A stretch of DNA of 64,000 nt from Achromobacter sp. RTa (GTDB lineage: Bacteria; Pseudomonadota; Gammaproteobacteria; Burkholderiales; Burkholderiaceae_B). The notes under the pieces were generated by a model, which was not told the origin of the DNA, did no database searches, and saw only the letters and a program-made list of their open reading frames with translations. Position numbers and translations under genes: made by a program. The stretch covers positions 248,001 through 312,000 of the forward strand of contig NZ_JPYO01000041.1 in assembly GCF_000757485.1 (NCBI RefSeq), in the 5' to 3' direction. Shown piece by piece: positions 43,186 through 52,059 of this stretch (position 1 is the stretch's first letter; each line of letters begins with the position of its first letter).

Positions 43186-45405
43186 ATGCAAGCAATGTCC
43201 CAGCCTTTCAGCCCCACGGGCACCCGCCGTCACTTTCCCCGCAGCATGCTCGCAGCCGCCCTCGTCGCCAGCCTGCTGACCGCCTGCGGCGGCGATGACG
43301 ATAGCGACAGTTCCAATCCTCCCGAAACCGGCGTGCCGCCGGTTACCACTCCGCCCGTCACGCAGCCTCCCGTTACCGATACGCCGGTCACGGAACGGAC
43401 GTTCCAGCCCAACGCCGGCACCCAGCATGGCTCGGCCGACGCGTCGACCGCCATCGCCCTGGATGCAAACTGGATGGTCGTTGCCGACGACGAAGCGAAC
43501 GTGCTGCGCGTCTACCCGCGCCAAGGCGGCGCGGCGGTCTTGGAGTGGGACTTCTCGGTCGAAGGCCCGGCGCTGGGCAAGGAACTGGATGTCGAATCCA
43601 GCACCCTCATCGGCAAGCTGGCGTTCTTCCTGGGCTCGCATGGCAATAGCAAGGATGGCGGAGACGCCGTCGCCGAACGCGGCCATATGTTCGCTGTCGA
43701 GATCAGCGGCAGCGGCGGCGATACCGAGTTCTCCTACGTGGGCATGTTCTCGCAGCTGGAGCAGCAGCTCGTTGCCTGGGACAGCGGTAACCAGCACGGC
43801 CAGGGCGCCAACCATTTCGGCTTGGCGCGATCCAGCGCCGCGGGCCTGGCGCCGGAACGCGTGGACGGTTTTGCCATCGAGGGCGCCGCCACGGCCCCCG
43901 ACGGCAAAACGCTGTGGCTGGGCTTCCGCGCCCCGCAAATGGATGGCGAGGTCCGTAACCGCGCACTCATCATTCCGGTGCTCAACCCGCTGGAGCTGGT
44001 GACGGGCAAGGCCGGCCAGGCCGGCTTCGGCACCCCCATCGAACTCAACCTGGGCGGACGCGGCATCCGCTCCATGGCCCAGGGCACGGATGGGCAGTAC
44101 CTGATCCTGGCCGGCCCGGCCGGCGCCGCGAGCCGCCAGGCGGCTAGAAACTTCGCGCTGTACGCCTGGAGCGGCGTCGCGGCCGACGCGCCGCGTGAAA
44201 TCGCCAACAACATCGAAACCATGCGCGCCGCCAGCGGCGGTAGCCTGGAAGCCATCGTCGAAGCGGCCGGCCCAGTCGCCGCGGGAACGCCCGTGCAGCT
44301 GCTGATGGACAACGGCGACACCGTGTTCGCCGGCACGAGCACCCCGGCCAAGGACCTGCCCGAGGGCGAACAACGTTTCCTGGGCGTGAGTTTCAACCTG
44401 GCCGATCTGCGCACCGTCGAGACGGGCCCGGCGCTGGCGGACAGCACGCCCGCCGACGGCCGGCAGGGCGTCAACGTCGATACCCGCCTGCTGTTCCGTT
44501 TTGACCAGGGAGTCGCGCTGGGGCAGGGCAGCGTCGCCTTGCGGCGCGCCGACGGATCCCTGGTGGAGCGGTTCTCCGCCCGCGCGACGCCGGACCGCAT
44601 CAAGGCCGAGTACAACCAGGTCAGCATCAAGCCCGCCAAGCCCCTGGACTACAGCACGGGCTACTACGTGGAGATCGATGCCGACGCCATCCTCGGCCAC
44701 GCCGGCCAGGGCTACCCCGGCCTGCAAGGCAGCACGGCGCTGGATTTCCGCACGGCCGGCGTTCCCACGCCACTGGCCGCGGGCGACGTGCTTTTCGTCG
44801 GCGCGAACGCCGAAGCGCCTGACGCCTTTGCCTTCATGCTGATGAAAGCCGTGGACGGCGGAACCCGCATCCAGTTCACCGACCGCGACCGCGGCAAATC
44901 GGGTATCCAGGAATTCGAGGGTTTGACCAACGAAACCGCCATGGACTGGACGGCCGACCGCTACCTGCCGGCCGGTACCATCGTCACCATCGCCACCGAC
45001 GTCACTGGCAATCCGGAAACCGATATCGGCTTTACGATGGGCGCTCCTGGCGGCCTGGGCAAGGAAGAAACCATCTACGCCATGACCGGCACCGTCATCG
45101 ACGGACTCGGGGACGGCGCCGCTGGGGAAATCAGCAGCGTTGGCGCCTTCCTGGCCAGCATCACGCTCGGCGGCGGCAAGGACAATGTCATCCCGCCCTC
45201 GCTGGACGCCGCGGGCACCGCTTTCCGCTTCGTCACCACGCCCGCCAACCAGACCAGCGCCATCTACTCGGGGCCGCTGGATACGCAGGACATTACCGCG
45301 CTTGCCGGGCGCATCAGCGATCCGGCCAACTGGAAGGTCCGGTACAAGCCGGAGGCCGGCTACCCGCTGGTCGACGGCAGCCTGTTCGGCGACCGCAGGC
45401 CTTGA
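43186..45405 (+). CDS. large lipoprotein with DUF3616-like and Ig-like domains
   Basis: 739 residues from ATG 43186; ATG 43195 has a better-spaced AGGAG. The signal ends in a lipobox LLTAC followed by GGDDDSDSS, an outer-membrane-type lipoprotein start. A Pro/Thr-rich linker (about 45-70) follows. Residues ~70-410 resemble DUF3616 (DGFAIEGAATAPDGKTLWLGFRAPQ). Residues ~420-510 are a bacterial Ig-like (Big_5-type) domain (TPADGRQGVNVDTRLLFRFDQ). The remaining ~220 residues (AGDVLFVGANAEAPDAFAFMLM) are a domain I do not recognise. Probably surface-exposed; function unknown. Confidence 0.78.
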   Translation: MQAMSQPFSPTGTRRHFPRSMLAAALVASLLTACGGDDDSDSSNPPETGVPPVTTPPVTQPPVTDTPVTERTFQPNAGTQHGSADASTAIALDANWMVVADDEANVLRVYPRQGGAAVLEWDFSVEGPALGKELDVESSTLIGKLAFFLGSHGNSKDGGDAVAERGHMFAVEISGSGGDTEFSYVGMFSQLEQQLVAWDSGNQHGQGANHFGLARSSAAGLAPERVDGFAIEGAATAPDGKTLWLGFRAPQMDGEVRNRALIIPVLNPLELVTGKAGQAGFGTPIELNLGGRGIRSMAQGTDGQYLILAGPAGAASRQAARNFALYAWSGVAADAPREIANNIETMRAASGGSLEAIVEAAGPVAAGTPVQLLMDNGDTVFAGTSTPAKDLPEGEQRFLGVSFNLADLRTVETGPALADSTPADGRQGVNVDTRLLFRFDQGVALGQGSVALRRADGSLVERFSARATPDRIKAEYNQVSIKPAKPLDYSTGYYVEIDADAILGHAGQGYPGLQGSTALDFRTAGVPTPLAAGDVLFVGANAEAPDAFAFMLMKAVDGGTRIQFTDRDRGKSGIQEFEGLTNETAMDWTADRYLPAGTIVTIATDVTGNPETDIGFTMGAPGGLGKEETIYAMTGTVIDGLGDGAAGEISSVGAFLASITLGGGKDNVIPPSLDAAGTAFRFVTTPANQTSAIYSGPLDTQDITALAGRISDPANWKVRYKPEAGYPLVDGSLFGDRRP

Positions 45406-45444
45406 CGCGAACCGACGGCGGACCATGCGCCGTGCGTGATGTAA

Positions 45445-45490
45445 CGGCACCCGCTCCCAGGCGAGAAAGCCAGGGGCCGGGTGCCGGCCC
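45445..45490 (+). terminator. probable terminator after the large lipoprotein
   Basis: CGGCACCCG and CGGGTGCCG (45445-45453, 45478-45486) form a perfect 9-bp stem with a long GC-rich loop, followed by GCCCGATTTT. It starts 40 bases after the lipoprotein stop. The T-run is short, so efficiency is doubtful. Confidence 0.45.
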
Positions 45491-45495
45491 GATTT

Positions 45496-45726
45496 TCACT
45501 CAGGCGCTTTCACCAGTTCCGCATATGGCGGCAGCCCCGTCGATTGCTCCAACGCCAATTCATACGCGGCTTTCAGCTCTTCGGCCGCCAGGTCATAGAC
45601 GACGAGGAGTTGCTCGATTTCCGCCGCCTTCGCGGGATCGCCGCTGTTCAATTGCTGGACGAGCTGCCGGGTTCGGGCGGCAATGCATTGAATGGACACC
45701 AACAGTGTCTGGGGCTTGAGGATCAT
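45496..45726 (-). CDS. small hypothetical helical protein
   Basis: 76 residues, almost all predicted helix (RTRQLVQQLNSGDPAKAAEIEQLLVVYDLAAEELKAAYELALEQ), ending in a proline-containing tail. No domain recognised, no signal peptide, and no strong ribosome site. It lies downstream of the propeller-like gene on the same strand with a 76-bp gap and may belong to that small cluster. The even, amphipathic composition favours a real protein. Confidence 0.5.
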   Translation of the reverse strand: MILKPQTLLVSIQCIAARTRQLVQQLNSGDPAKAAEIEQLLVVYDLAAEELKAAYELALEQSTGLPPYAELVKAPE

Positions 45727-45802
45727 TGCGCGTGTCCGGGTTTCAGGTGGCGCTCAATAAGACAGGGAAGGCCAGGCACGGCGATTACCGCTGTTATTCG
45801 TG

Positions 45803-46726
45803 TCAGGCGATGCAATGCCATACGACTCCGTCGGCTGTCCAGCATTGGTGCTTGCGTCCAGTTGACAGCAGGACGCCGTCCGCCGAATGCAGCTGGCCGA
45901 AGGTCAGGAGCCTACCCAGATTCATTTCCACGGGCTGCGGCGCCCTGCCGGCGTCCAGCCGGTAGAGGCATTCATTGGTGGTCAGATAGGTCGCGCCGTT
46001 GAAGTGATGGACATCCCAAATCTGGCCGTTCAATCCCGTATCGATGATTTCCCAACCTTCAGCAGAGCCCATCATCAGGAACCCATTCATGCCCGCCACC
46101 ACCGCACGCCGGTCCGGCAGCACGTGGACGGCATTGAGAATGACATCCGTCGGGCTGCGCAGCTGGTTCCAGGCACCTTCGCGGCAGTGCCATACCTCGC
46201 CCGCGAATCCGACCGCATAGAGATCAGATTCGTCTACGCCATGGATGGCGTTGAATCCGGCCACGTCCATGACCCCGCCAGCCTGGAGCAGGCCCGCGTC
46301 CCGTCTTTCCCATGCGCCGCCTATGTTGCGCCGGTATACCTGTCTCCCCATGCCGACCGCATAGACGCCATCGCCGATGCTCTTCAGGTCGCGTAGCAGC
46401 CCGTGGGCGCCTGGCCCTCCGCTCGCGGGCCAGATCATCGACTCGCTGTCTCCGTTGGCGCCGCCATATCCGACGCGTCCATCGGGCCCCATGTAGACGA
46501 GCTCGATTCCGGCTCCGCGAGGCACTTTCTGGATTGCCAATCGCGTGCACTGCCAGGGCAGGTGGAACGCCGATCGCTGCCCGGACGCGACGTCCGATTT
46601 GATCAGACTGGCGTTGGGCGTGCCCTGCACGGACAATTTATCGATCTGCGCGACACCACGAAACACATTGCGATTCTGTACCAGTCCATACGAATAGCTG
46701 AAATGGGTTTGCTCAACTGTTGGCAT
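45803..46726 (-). CDS. beta-propeller-like hypothetical protein
   Basis: 307 residues from ATG 46726 (GAGGAA just upstream); a longer form from 46774 has a less natural start. The sequence shows repeated short units of the type GxxxYAVGxxGxVxxxxxxxW, for example DGVYAVGMGRQVYRR, SDLYAVGFAGEVWHC and DRRAVVAGMNGFLMM, suggesting a WD40/BNR-like propeller. No catalytic motif and no signal peptide. The GC content is lower than that of neighbouring genes. It is 66 bases downstream of a 78-residue gene and may form a pair with it; such cytoplasmic propellers sometimes belong to secretion or toxin-immunity sets, but nothing here proves that. Confidence 0.62.
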   Translation of the reverse strand: MPTVEQTHFSYSYGLVQNRNVFRGVAQIDKLSVQGTPNASLIKSDVASGQRSAFHLPWQCTRLAIQKVPRGAGIELVYMGPDGRVGYGGANGDSESMIWPASGGPGAHGLLRDLKSIGDGVYAVGMGRQVYRRNIGGAWERRDAGLLQAGGVMDVAGFNAIHGVDESDLYAVGFAGEVWHCREGAWNQLRSPTDVILNAVHVLPDRRAVVAGMNGFLMMGSAEGWEIIDTGLNGQIWDVHHFNGATYLTTNECLYRLDAGRAPQPVEMNLGRLLTFGQLHSADGVLLSTGRKHQCWTADGVVWHCIA

Positions 46727-46792
46727 TTCCTCATCCTGACGTTGCGCAGGCTGGCCAGATGCAGGCAGCAGCATGCAAGCTCGACCGTCGCG

Positions 46793-47029
46793 CTATGGCC
46801 TGGGCGGCCACCCGCTTTCATATTCTTCACGGCTGATCTCATGCCCGAAGCGCAGTGCGTCGTTGAACAGCCGGTTGTCGTGCGGCACCGGTTCGGGAGA
46901 TTCGGCTTCCCCGTCGAAGCGGACGTGGATTTCCGCCTTCCGGTGATCCCAGCGGTACGAGACATCCTCGGAGTCGTAGCGCACGTAGATGTCGCGCCGG
47001 GAGAACTCGTGGCCCTTGTTGATTCCCAT
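46793..47029 (-). CDS. small hypothetical charged protein
   Basis: 78 residues from ATG 47029, which has AGGAAG seven bases upstream; the open frame extends further but without a start signal. The protein is acidic and rich in Arg, Asp and Glu (FSRRDIYVRYDSEDVSYRWDHRK), probably a compact beta-rich cytoplasmic protein. It is the first gene of a minus-strand cluster with the propeller-like protein. No family recognised. Confidence 0.6.
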   Translation of the reverse strand: MGINKGHEFSRRDIYVRYDSEDVSYRWDHRKAEIHVRFDGEAESPEPVPHDNRLFNDALRFGHEISREEYESGWPPRP

Positions 47030-47207
47030 GATTTGCTTCCTGGCCAAGGCCCCGAATGAGAGAGGGCGGGCTTGGGTTCTGCCCCGCACGCGCGATGGAG
47101 GGCGGCCGGGCGGCCAAGAATAGCATGAGGGAACAGGCGTCCGGAGGGCTGCTCCGCGCCTCTTGCACGGCAGGCGCATGGCTTGGCAGCGCAGCCCCCC
47201 GGAGGCG

Positions 47208-48224
47208 TTACGGGGCAGGCCTTACCGTCTTGCGTTCGACCAGCACGCACGGCACCACGATGTCGCGCGCCGGAGCCTGGCCATGCATGCGTTCGCGCAG
47301 CAGCGTCACCGCGGCGTCGACCATGGGTTCCACATGCTGGCGGACGGTGGTCAGCTGGTACGAGCCCCAGGCCGCCTGCGGTACGTCGTCGAAGCCGATC
47401 ACGGCCACGTCTTCGGGGATGCGCAAGCCCAATTCCAGGCGCAGCACATCCATGGCCGCGATCGCCATGTGGTCGTTGGCCACGAAAACGGCGTCCGGCC
47501 GGTCGGCGCGGTTGAACAGGCGCCGCACGGCATCCTGTGCGCCCGCGAAACTGTAGTTGCCTGTCTCGCGGCAGGCCACGCGCATGCCGAGCTCGGCCAG
47601 CGCCTGATTGAAGCCCCGCTCTCGCTCCATGCTGGTCGAGGAGTCTTCCAGCCCCGCCAGGAATGCGATGCGCCGGTAGCCTCGCGCCACCAGCAACTCG
47701 GCCGCCAGCCGGCCGCCGGCGGCGTTGTCGGAGGTGACCGAACCGGTGGCGTAGCGCGCCAGGCCGGCCAGGTCCGATATGCGGTTGAACTGAACGACCG
47801 GCACGCCCACGTCCAGGCAGCTTTTCGCCAGCGTGGGCGACAGCATCGCCGACGCCAGCACGATCCCGTCGACCTGGTATTGCAGGATGTCGGCCAGCAC
47901 GCCGTCGGCCCCTTCGTCGATGTTCGCGATGAACATCAGCACGTGGTAGCCCTGTTTCTGCAGTTTCTGCGACAGCCGTTCGATCACCAGCGGATAGAAC
48001 TGGTTTTCCAGGTAGCTCATGACCAGCGCAACGATGCGGCTCTGGCGGGTGATCAGGCTGCGCGCGAGCGCGTTGGGCCGGTAGCCCAGGCGCTGGGCCG
48101 CCGCCAGCACCTTGCGTCGCATCTCTTCGGACACGCTTGCGCCTGGCGTGAAGGTGCGGCTGACGGCCGACTGGGAAACCTGTGCCAGGTCGGCCACGTC
48201 CTGCGCGCGGGGAGCGGTTTTCAT
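47208..48224 (-). CDS. LacI family transcriptional regulator (leftward operon)
   Basis: 338 residues. The N-terminal LacI helix-turn-helix reads QDVADLAQVSQSAVSRTFTPGASVSEEMRRKVLAAAQRLGYRPNALARSL, with the hinge region following. The periplasmic-binding-protein-like ligand domain has YHVLMFIAN, VDGIVLASA, VPVVQFNR and FDDVPQAAWGSYQLTTVRQ. It is the third gene behind the HisD-like dehydrogenase and SDR, overlapping the SDR stop by four bases. It probably represses its own operon, and perhaps the divergent one, through central-CG operators near 50363-50600. Confidence 0.93.
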   Translation of the reverse strand: MKTAPRAQDVADLAQVSQSAVSRTFTPGASVSEEMRRKVLAAAQRLGYRPNALARSLITRQSRIVALVMSYLENQFYPLVIERLSQKLQKQGYHVLMFIANIDEGADGVLADILQYQVDGIVLASAMLSPTLAKSCLDVGVPVVQFNRISDLAGLARYATGSVTSDNAAGGRLAAELLVARGYRRIAFLAGLEDSSTSMERERGFNQALAELGMRVACRETGNYSFAGAQDAVRRLFNRADRPDAVFVANDHMAIAAMDVLRLELGLRIPEDVAVIGFDDVPQAAWGSYQLTTVRQHVEPMVDAAVTLLRERMHGQAPARDIVVPCVLVERKTVRPAP

Positions 48225-48988
48225 GCGGCGGTCCAGCCTCCGTCGAGCATCAGGGCGCTGCCGGTCATCAGGCTGGACGCGCCGCTGGCCAGGAACACGG
48301 CGGCGCCCATGATTTCATCGAGACGGCCCACGCGGCCCAATGCAATCCGTTCGCACACCCATTGCCGGAAGCCCGGCGCGTCGAACATGGCCGACGTCAT
48401 GGGAGTTTCGATAAAGGTCGGGCAGATGGAGTTCACTCGTATGCCATGGGCGCCCAGCTCCCAGGCCAGGGCCTTGGTCATGCCTTCCACGGCATGTTTG
48501 CTGGCGCAATACAGCACGCGGCGCGGGCTGCCCACGCACCCCATCTGAGACGAGATATTGATGATGGAACCCGGCCGGCGCGCCGCCAGCAGCCGGCGCG
48601 CCACTGCGCGGCTGACGTACAGCGCGGCCTTGACGTTCAGGTCGAATACCGCATCGATGTCCTGGTCCGTCTGCTCGACCAGGGGCGCGGGCCGGTTCAT
48701 GCCCGCGTTGTTGACCAGGATATCGTATGGCGCCACGTCCGCGACGGCGGCGTCCACGTCGGCGGACCGGGTCACGTCCAGCACGACGAAATCGCAGGAC
48801 ACCCGTTCCGCGCGGAGCGCCGCGCATACGTCCTGCAGCTCGCCCTGGCGGCGCGCCGCCACCGTGACGTGGGCGCCGGCGCGGCCCAGCGCGGCGGCGA
48901 TGGCCAGCCCGATGCCGCCGCTGCCGCCCGTCACCAGCGCGCGTTGACCGTCCAGCCGGAAACTGGGGCCCGCAGGCAGTTCGATCAT
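48221..48988 (-). CDS. SDR family oxidoreductase (leftward operon)
   Basis: 255 residues. The cofactor motif TGGSGGIG lies near residues 20-27, followed by NNAGMN, a catalytic Ser in ISSQMG, YCASK, and [11 protein letters not shown] at the end. It overlaps both neighbours by four bases (ATGA), so it is tightly coupled to the HisD-like dehydrogenase and the LacI gene. Paired with a HisD-family enzyme, an SDR of this kind would interconvert hydroxyl and keto groups of the same substrate. Confidence 0.9.
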   Translation of the reverse strand: MIELPAGPSFRLDGQRALVTGGSGGIGLAIAAALGRAGAHVTVAARRQGELQDVCAALRAERVSCDFVVLDVTRSADVDAAVADVAPYDILVNNAGMNRPAPLVEQTDQDIDAVFDLNVKAALYVSRAVARRLLAARRPGSIINISSQMGCVGSPRRVLYCASKHAVEGMTKALAWELGAHGIRVNSICPTFIETPMTSAMFDAPGFRQWVCERIALGRVGRLDEIMGAAVFLASGASSLMTGSALMLDGGWTAA

Positions 48989-50304
48989 GCCTGTTCCTTT
49001 ACCGGTTCATACCAGGGCAGGTCGGGGCGGCCGCCATAGCGGCGCACTCGGATATTGGCCTGTTCGCCGTGCCCCGCGAAGTTCTCCATATGGCACAGGC
49101 GCGAGCAGTACTCGCCCATGGCCGCGCTGGCTTCGTCGGTCAGCACGCGTTGGTAGGTGCAGGTCTTCAGGAACTTGCCCACCCACAGGCCGCCGGTGTA
49201 GCGCGCATTGCGGTTGGTGGGCAGGGTGTGGTTGGTGCCGATGACCTTGTCGCCGAAGCTGACGTTGGTGCGCGGCCCCAGGAACAGCGCGCCGTAGTTG
49301 CTCATGTTGTTCAGGAAATAATCCGGTTCGCGCGTCATGACCTGCACGTGTTCGAATGCAAGTTCGTCGGCCACCTGCAGCATTTCTTCCCGCGTGTCGC
49401 ACACGATGACTTCGCCGCAGTCGGTCCAGCTTTGCCGGGCGATGGCTGCCGTGGGCAGCACCGTCAGTTGGCGCTCGACTTCGGCCAGCGTGTCCTTGGC
49501 CAGCTTTTCGCTATTGGTCAGCAGCACGGCAGGCGAGGTCGGGCCATGTTCCGCCTGGCCCAGCAGGTCGACGGCGCACAATTCCCCGTCGACGCTGTCG
49601 TCGGCAATGACCAGCGTTTCGGTGGGGCCGGCAAACAGATCGATCCCCACGCGGCCATACAACTGGCGCTTGGCCTCGGCCACGAACATATTGCCCGGCC
49701 CCACCAGCATGTCCACCGGCGCCACGCTGGGAGTGCCGACCGCCATGGCCACCACCGCCTGCACGCCGCCCAGCACCAGGATTTCATCGGCGCCCGCCAT
49801 GTCCATGGCGGTGACGATGGCCGGATGCGGTTTGCCTTGATACGGCGGCGCCGTGGACACGACGCGTTTTACGCCGGCGACCTTCGCGGTCAGCACGCTC
49901 ATGTGGGCCGAGGCCAGCAAGGGGTACTTTCCGCCGGGGATGTAGCAGCCCACGGCATTCACAGGGATGTGCTTGTGGCCCAGCACCACGCCGGGATAGG
50001 TCTCGACTTCCACGTCCTGCATCGAGTCGCGCTGGATCTGCGCAAAGTTGCGGACCTGCTTTTGCGCGAATGCGATGTCTTCGATTTCGCGGGCAGACAG
50101 TTGCTTGCGTGCCGCTGCGATCTCGTCGCGCGACAAGCGGAAATCGCTGGGATCCCAGTTGTCGAACTTGCGGCTGTATTCGCGAACGGCATCGTCGCCG
50201 TCTTGCTCGATGTGGCGGATGATGCCTTCGACCGTGGCGCGCACCTTGGCGTCGTCGTCGGTCTTGACCTCGGCCGTGCGGCCGCGTTTCAGGTATCGGA
50301 TCAT
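48985..50304 (-). CDS. HisD-family dehydrogenase, catabolic paralogue
   Basis: 439 residues from ATG 50304. It has the histidinol dehydrogenase fold with the catalytic Glu-His (AFEHVQV), zinc-site QAEHG and GHGEQA segments, and [15 protein letters not shown] ([11 protein letters not shown]) and [13 protein letters not shown] motifs. The start MIRYLKRGR and overall divergence from biosynthetic HisD place it with catabolic paralogues such as sulfopropanediol 3-dehydrogenase (HpsN), which oxidise a primary alcohol to an acid in two NAD-dependent steps. No his genes are nearby. The actual substrate is unknown. Confidence 0.87.
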   Translation of the reverse strand: MIRYLKRGRTAEVKTDDDAKVRATVEGIIRHIEQDGDDAVREYSRKFDNWDPSDFRLSRDEIAAARKQLSAREIEDIAFAQKQVRNFAQIQRDSMQDVEVETYPGVVLGHKHIPVNAVGCYIPGGKYPLLASAHMSVLTAKVAGVKRVVSTAPPYQGKPHPAIVTAMDMAGADEILVLGGVQAVVAMAVGTPSVAPVDMLVGPGNMFVAEAKRQLYGRVGIDLFAGPTETLVIADDSVDGELCAVDLLGQAEHGPTSPAVLLTNSEKLAKDTLAEVERQLTVLPTAAIARQSWTDCGEVIVCDTREEMLQVADELAFEHVQVMTREPDYFLNNMSNYGALFLGPRTNVSFGDKVIGTNHTLPTNRNARYTGGLWVGKFLKTCTYQRVLTDEASAAMGEYCSRLCHMENFAGHGEQANIRVRRYGGRPDLPWYEPVKEQA

Positions 50305-50362
50305 GATGGTGTGGCCCTGCTCAGACAGTGGAGGATGGAACGGCGGGCTACACATTCAGAGC

Positions 50363-50380
50363 TTTGCATGCGTATGCAAA
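50363..50380. promoter_or_regulatory. LacI-type operator near the leftward operon promoter
   Basis: TTTGCATGCGTATGCAAA has perfect 7-bp arms (TTTGCAT/ATGCAAA) and a central C|G step, the usual form of LacI-family operators. It is 59 bases upstream of the HisD-like start codon, inside the 272-bp divergent region. Confidence 0.65.
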
Positions 50381-50467
50381 TAAGGGAAAACCCCTGATGT
50401 TTCGCGCGGCGATCTAGGTCGCATGATCAGCGGGAAAACCCCGATAGAACGACATGTCGACTTCGAT

Positions 50468-50481
50468 AGAATTCGTATTCA
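50468..50481. promoter_or_regulatory. LacI-type operator-like site (upstream copy)
   Basis: AGAATTCGTATTCA matches the perfect palindrome at 50588-50601 at 12 of 14 positions and shares its central C|G. The two centres are 120 bases apart, a spacing that would allow looping. It lies about 100 bases upstream of the aminotransferase. Confidence 0.5.
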
Positions 50482-50576
50482 CTTTCAGAAAATCGTCGCT
50501 GTACCTCGCAAATCCCCATTAATCATCAATTTCTCGCCTTGGATTTTTGTTTTCAGTGTGGCGAGAGCAAAAAATT

Positions 50577-51935
50577 ATGCCCAAAACTGAATACGTATTC
50601 AATCCGTCTGAAATAGATGTGCTGTTGAAGCAGCCATTGGGCGCGAAGCTTCCGGTGGCCGACCGGGCCGAGGGTGTCTACATCTACGACACGGATGGCC
50701 GCGATTATCTGGACGGCTCCGGCGGGGCCATGACCGTATCGATCGGCCATGGCGTGCGGCCGGTGCTGGATGCGATGCATGCGCAGGCCGAACGCGTGTG
50801 TTTCACCTATCGCTCGCACTTCACCAGCGCGGCGGCGGAATCCCTGGCTGCCACGTTGACGGATCTGGCGCCGGCCGGCGTAACCCACGCCTTTTTCGTC
50901 AACAGCGGATCCGAGGCCACCGAGTTGGCGCTGCGCACCGCGCAGCAGTACTGGCGCGACCGCGGGCAGCCCGGCAAGACCCACGTGCTGGGCCGGGCCA
51001 TCAGCTATCACGGCATGACGATGGGCGCGCTCTCCATGTCTGGCCATAACGCGCGCCGGGCCGATTACGGCAACCTGCTGCACACGTTCGCCGTGGCTCC
51101 GCCGCCGTATCCCTATCGTTTTCCGCTGTCGGGCCCTGACGCGGATGGCCACGGCGCGATGGTGTGGGACCGCATCATCCGCGAATACGGCGCGGACAAG
51201 GTCGCAGCCATCATCGTCGAACCGGTGGTGGGCGCGGCCGGCGGCGCGCTGACGCCGCCCATCGGATACCTGCGCGCCCTGCGCGAGATCTGCGACCGGC
51301 ACGACATACTGCTGATTGCCGATGAGGTGATTACCGGCATGGGCCGCACAGGGAAATGGTTTGCCTGCGAGCACGACGGCGTGTCGCCGGACATGATCGC
51401 CACCGGCAAGGGCATGACGTCGGGCTACACGCCCATGGGCGCGGTGCTGTTTCACGAACGCATCATTGGCGCGTTCGCCGCCACAGGGAAAACCGTGCCG
51501 TTCGGCCACACCTTCAGCGCGAACCCGCTCAGCGCCGCGACCTGCCTGGCGGTGGTGAACTACATGCGCGACCGGAACGTGCTGGAAAACGTCGCCGCCC
51601 GCGGCAAGCAGCTGGAAGCCGGCCTGCGCCGCCTGGGGCAGCGCTATCCGTGGATGGCGGACATCCGCGGCCGCGGCCTGCTGTGGGGCTTCGAGTTCGT
51701 GGCCGATCCGCAATCCCGCACCCCGCCGGACGCGGCCTTGAATGCCAACGCGTTGTTCACCGCGCATTGCTTCCGGGCCGGCCTGATCGTCTACACCGCC
51801 GGCATCGCGCCGCTGAACAACGCCACCTTGCTGGCGCCGCCGCTGGTGATCACGGAAGCGGAAATGGACGATCTGCTTGCCCGCCTGGAAGCGGGAATGA
51901 CCAGTTTCGCGTCTGAAATGGGATTTGCCGCATGA
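50577..51935 (+). CDS. class III (omega) aminotransferase
   Basis: 452 residues from ATG 50577; an upstream ATG at 50547 is less likely. Class III PLP enzyme features: NSGSEATELALRTAQQYW, SYHGMT, LLIADEVITGMGRTGKWFACEH (Asp binding the pyridine nitrogen) and the Schiff-base Lys278 in ATGKGMTSGYTPMGAV. Relatives act on beta-alanine, GABA, taurine or amino alcohol-derived amines. It is first in a ten-gene rightward run, and an operator-like palindrome overlaps its first codons. No good ribosome site is seen. Confidence 0.92.
   Translation: MPKTEYVFNPSEIDVLLKQPLGAKLPVADRAEGVYIYDTDGRDYLDGSGGAMTVSIGHGVRPVLDAMHAQAERVCFTYRSHFTSAAAESLAATLTDLAPAGVTHAFFVNSGSEATELALRTAQQYWRDRGQPGKTHVLGRAISYHGMTMGALSMSGHNARRADYGNLLHTFAVAPPPYPYRFPLSGPDADGHGAMVWDRIIREYGADKVAAIIVEPVVGAAGGALTPPIGYLRALREICDRHDILLIADEVITGMGRTGKWFACEHDGVSPDMIATGKGMTSGYTPMGAVLFHERIIGAFAATGKTVPFGHTFSANPLSAATCLAVVNYMRDRNVLENVAARGKQLEAGLRRLGQRYPWMADIRGRGLLWGFEFVADPQSRTPPDAALNANALFTAHCFRAGLIVYTAGIAPLNNATLLAPPLVITEAEMDDLLARLEAGMTSFASEMGFAA
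50588..50601. promoter_or_regulatory. LacI-type operator inside the aminotransferase 5' end
   Basis: TGAATACGTATTCA is a perfect 14-bp palindrome with a central C|G, starting 11 bases after the aminotransferase ATG. Protein bound here would act as a roadblock or loop with the related site at 50468-50481. Confidence 0.55.
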
Positions 51936-52023
51936 CAGGCGCCCGCAAGGCGCGCGGTAACCATCGCGGCCGAATCCGCAGCTGAAGCAGCAATACCCAC
52001 CCATCCTGGCCAGCACACTACAC

Positions 52024-52042
52024 GCCGGGCAGATCGCCCGGC
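52024..52042 (+). terminator. intercistronic hairpin before the binding-protein gene
   Basis: GCCGGGC-AGATC-GCCCGGC is a perfect 7-bp stem followed by CTTTC, 18 bases before the binding-protein start. The T content is too low for a full terminator; it may attenuate read-through or protect the downstream message. Confidence 0.4.
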
Positions 52043-52059
52043 CTTTCAAGGGGAACATA

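Noticed and set aside
43177..45450. 757-residue minus-strand open frame opposite the large lipoprotein
   Set aside because: The plus-strand frame has a signal peptide, lipobox and domain-like sequence; the minus frame is repetitive Arg/Gly/Val-rich shadow.
48985..50304. Biosynthetic histidinol dehydrogenase (hisD)
   Set aside because: No other his genes are nearby, and the gene is in an operon with an SDR and a LacI regulator, which fits the catabolic HisD-family paralogues better.
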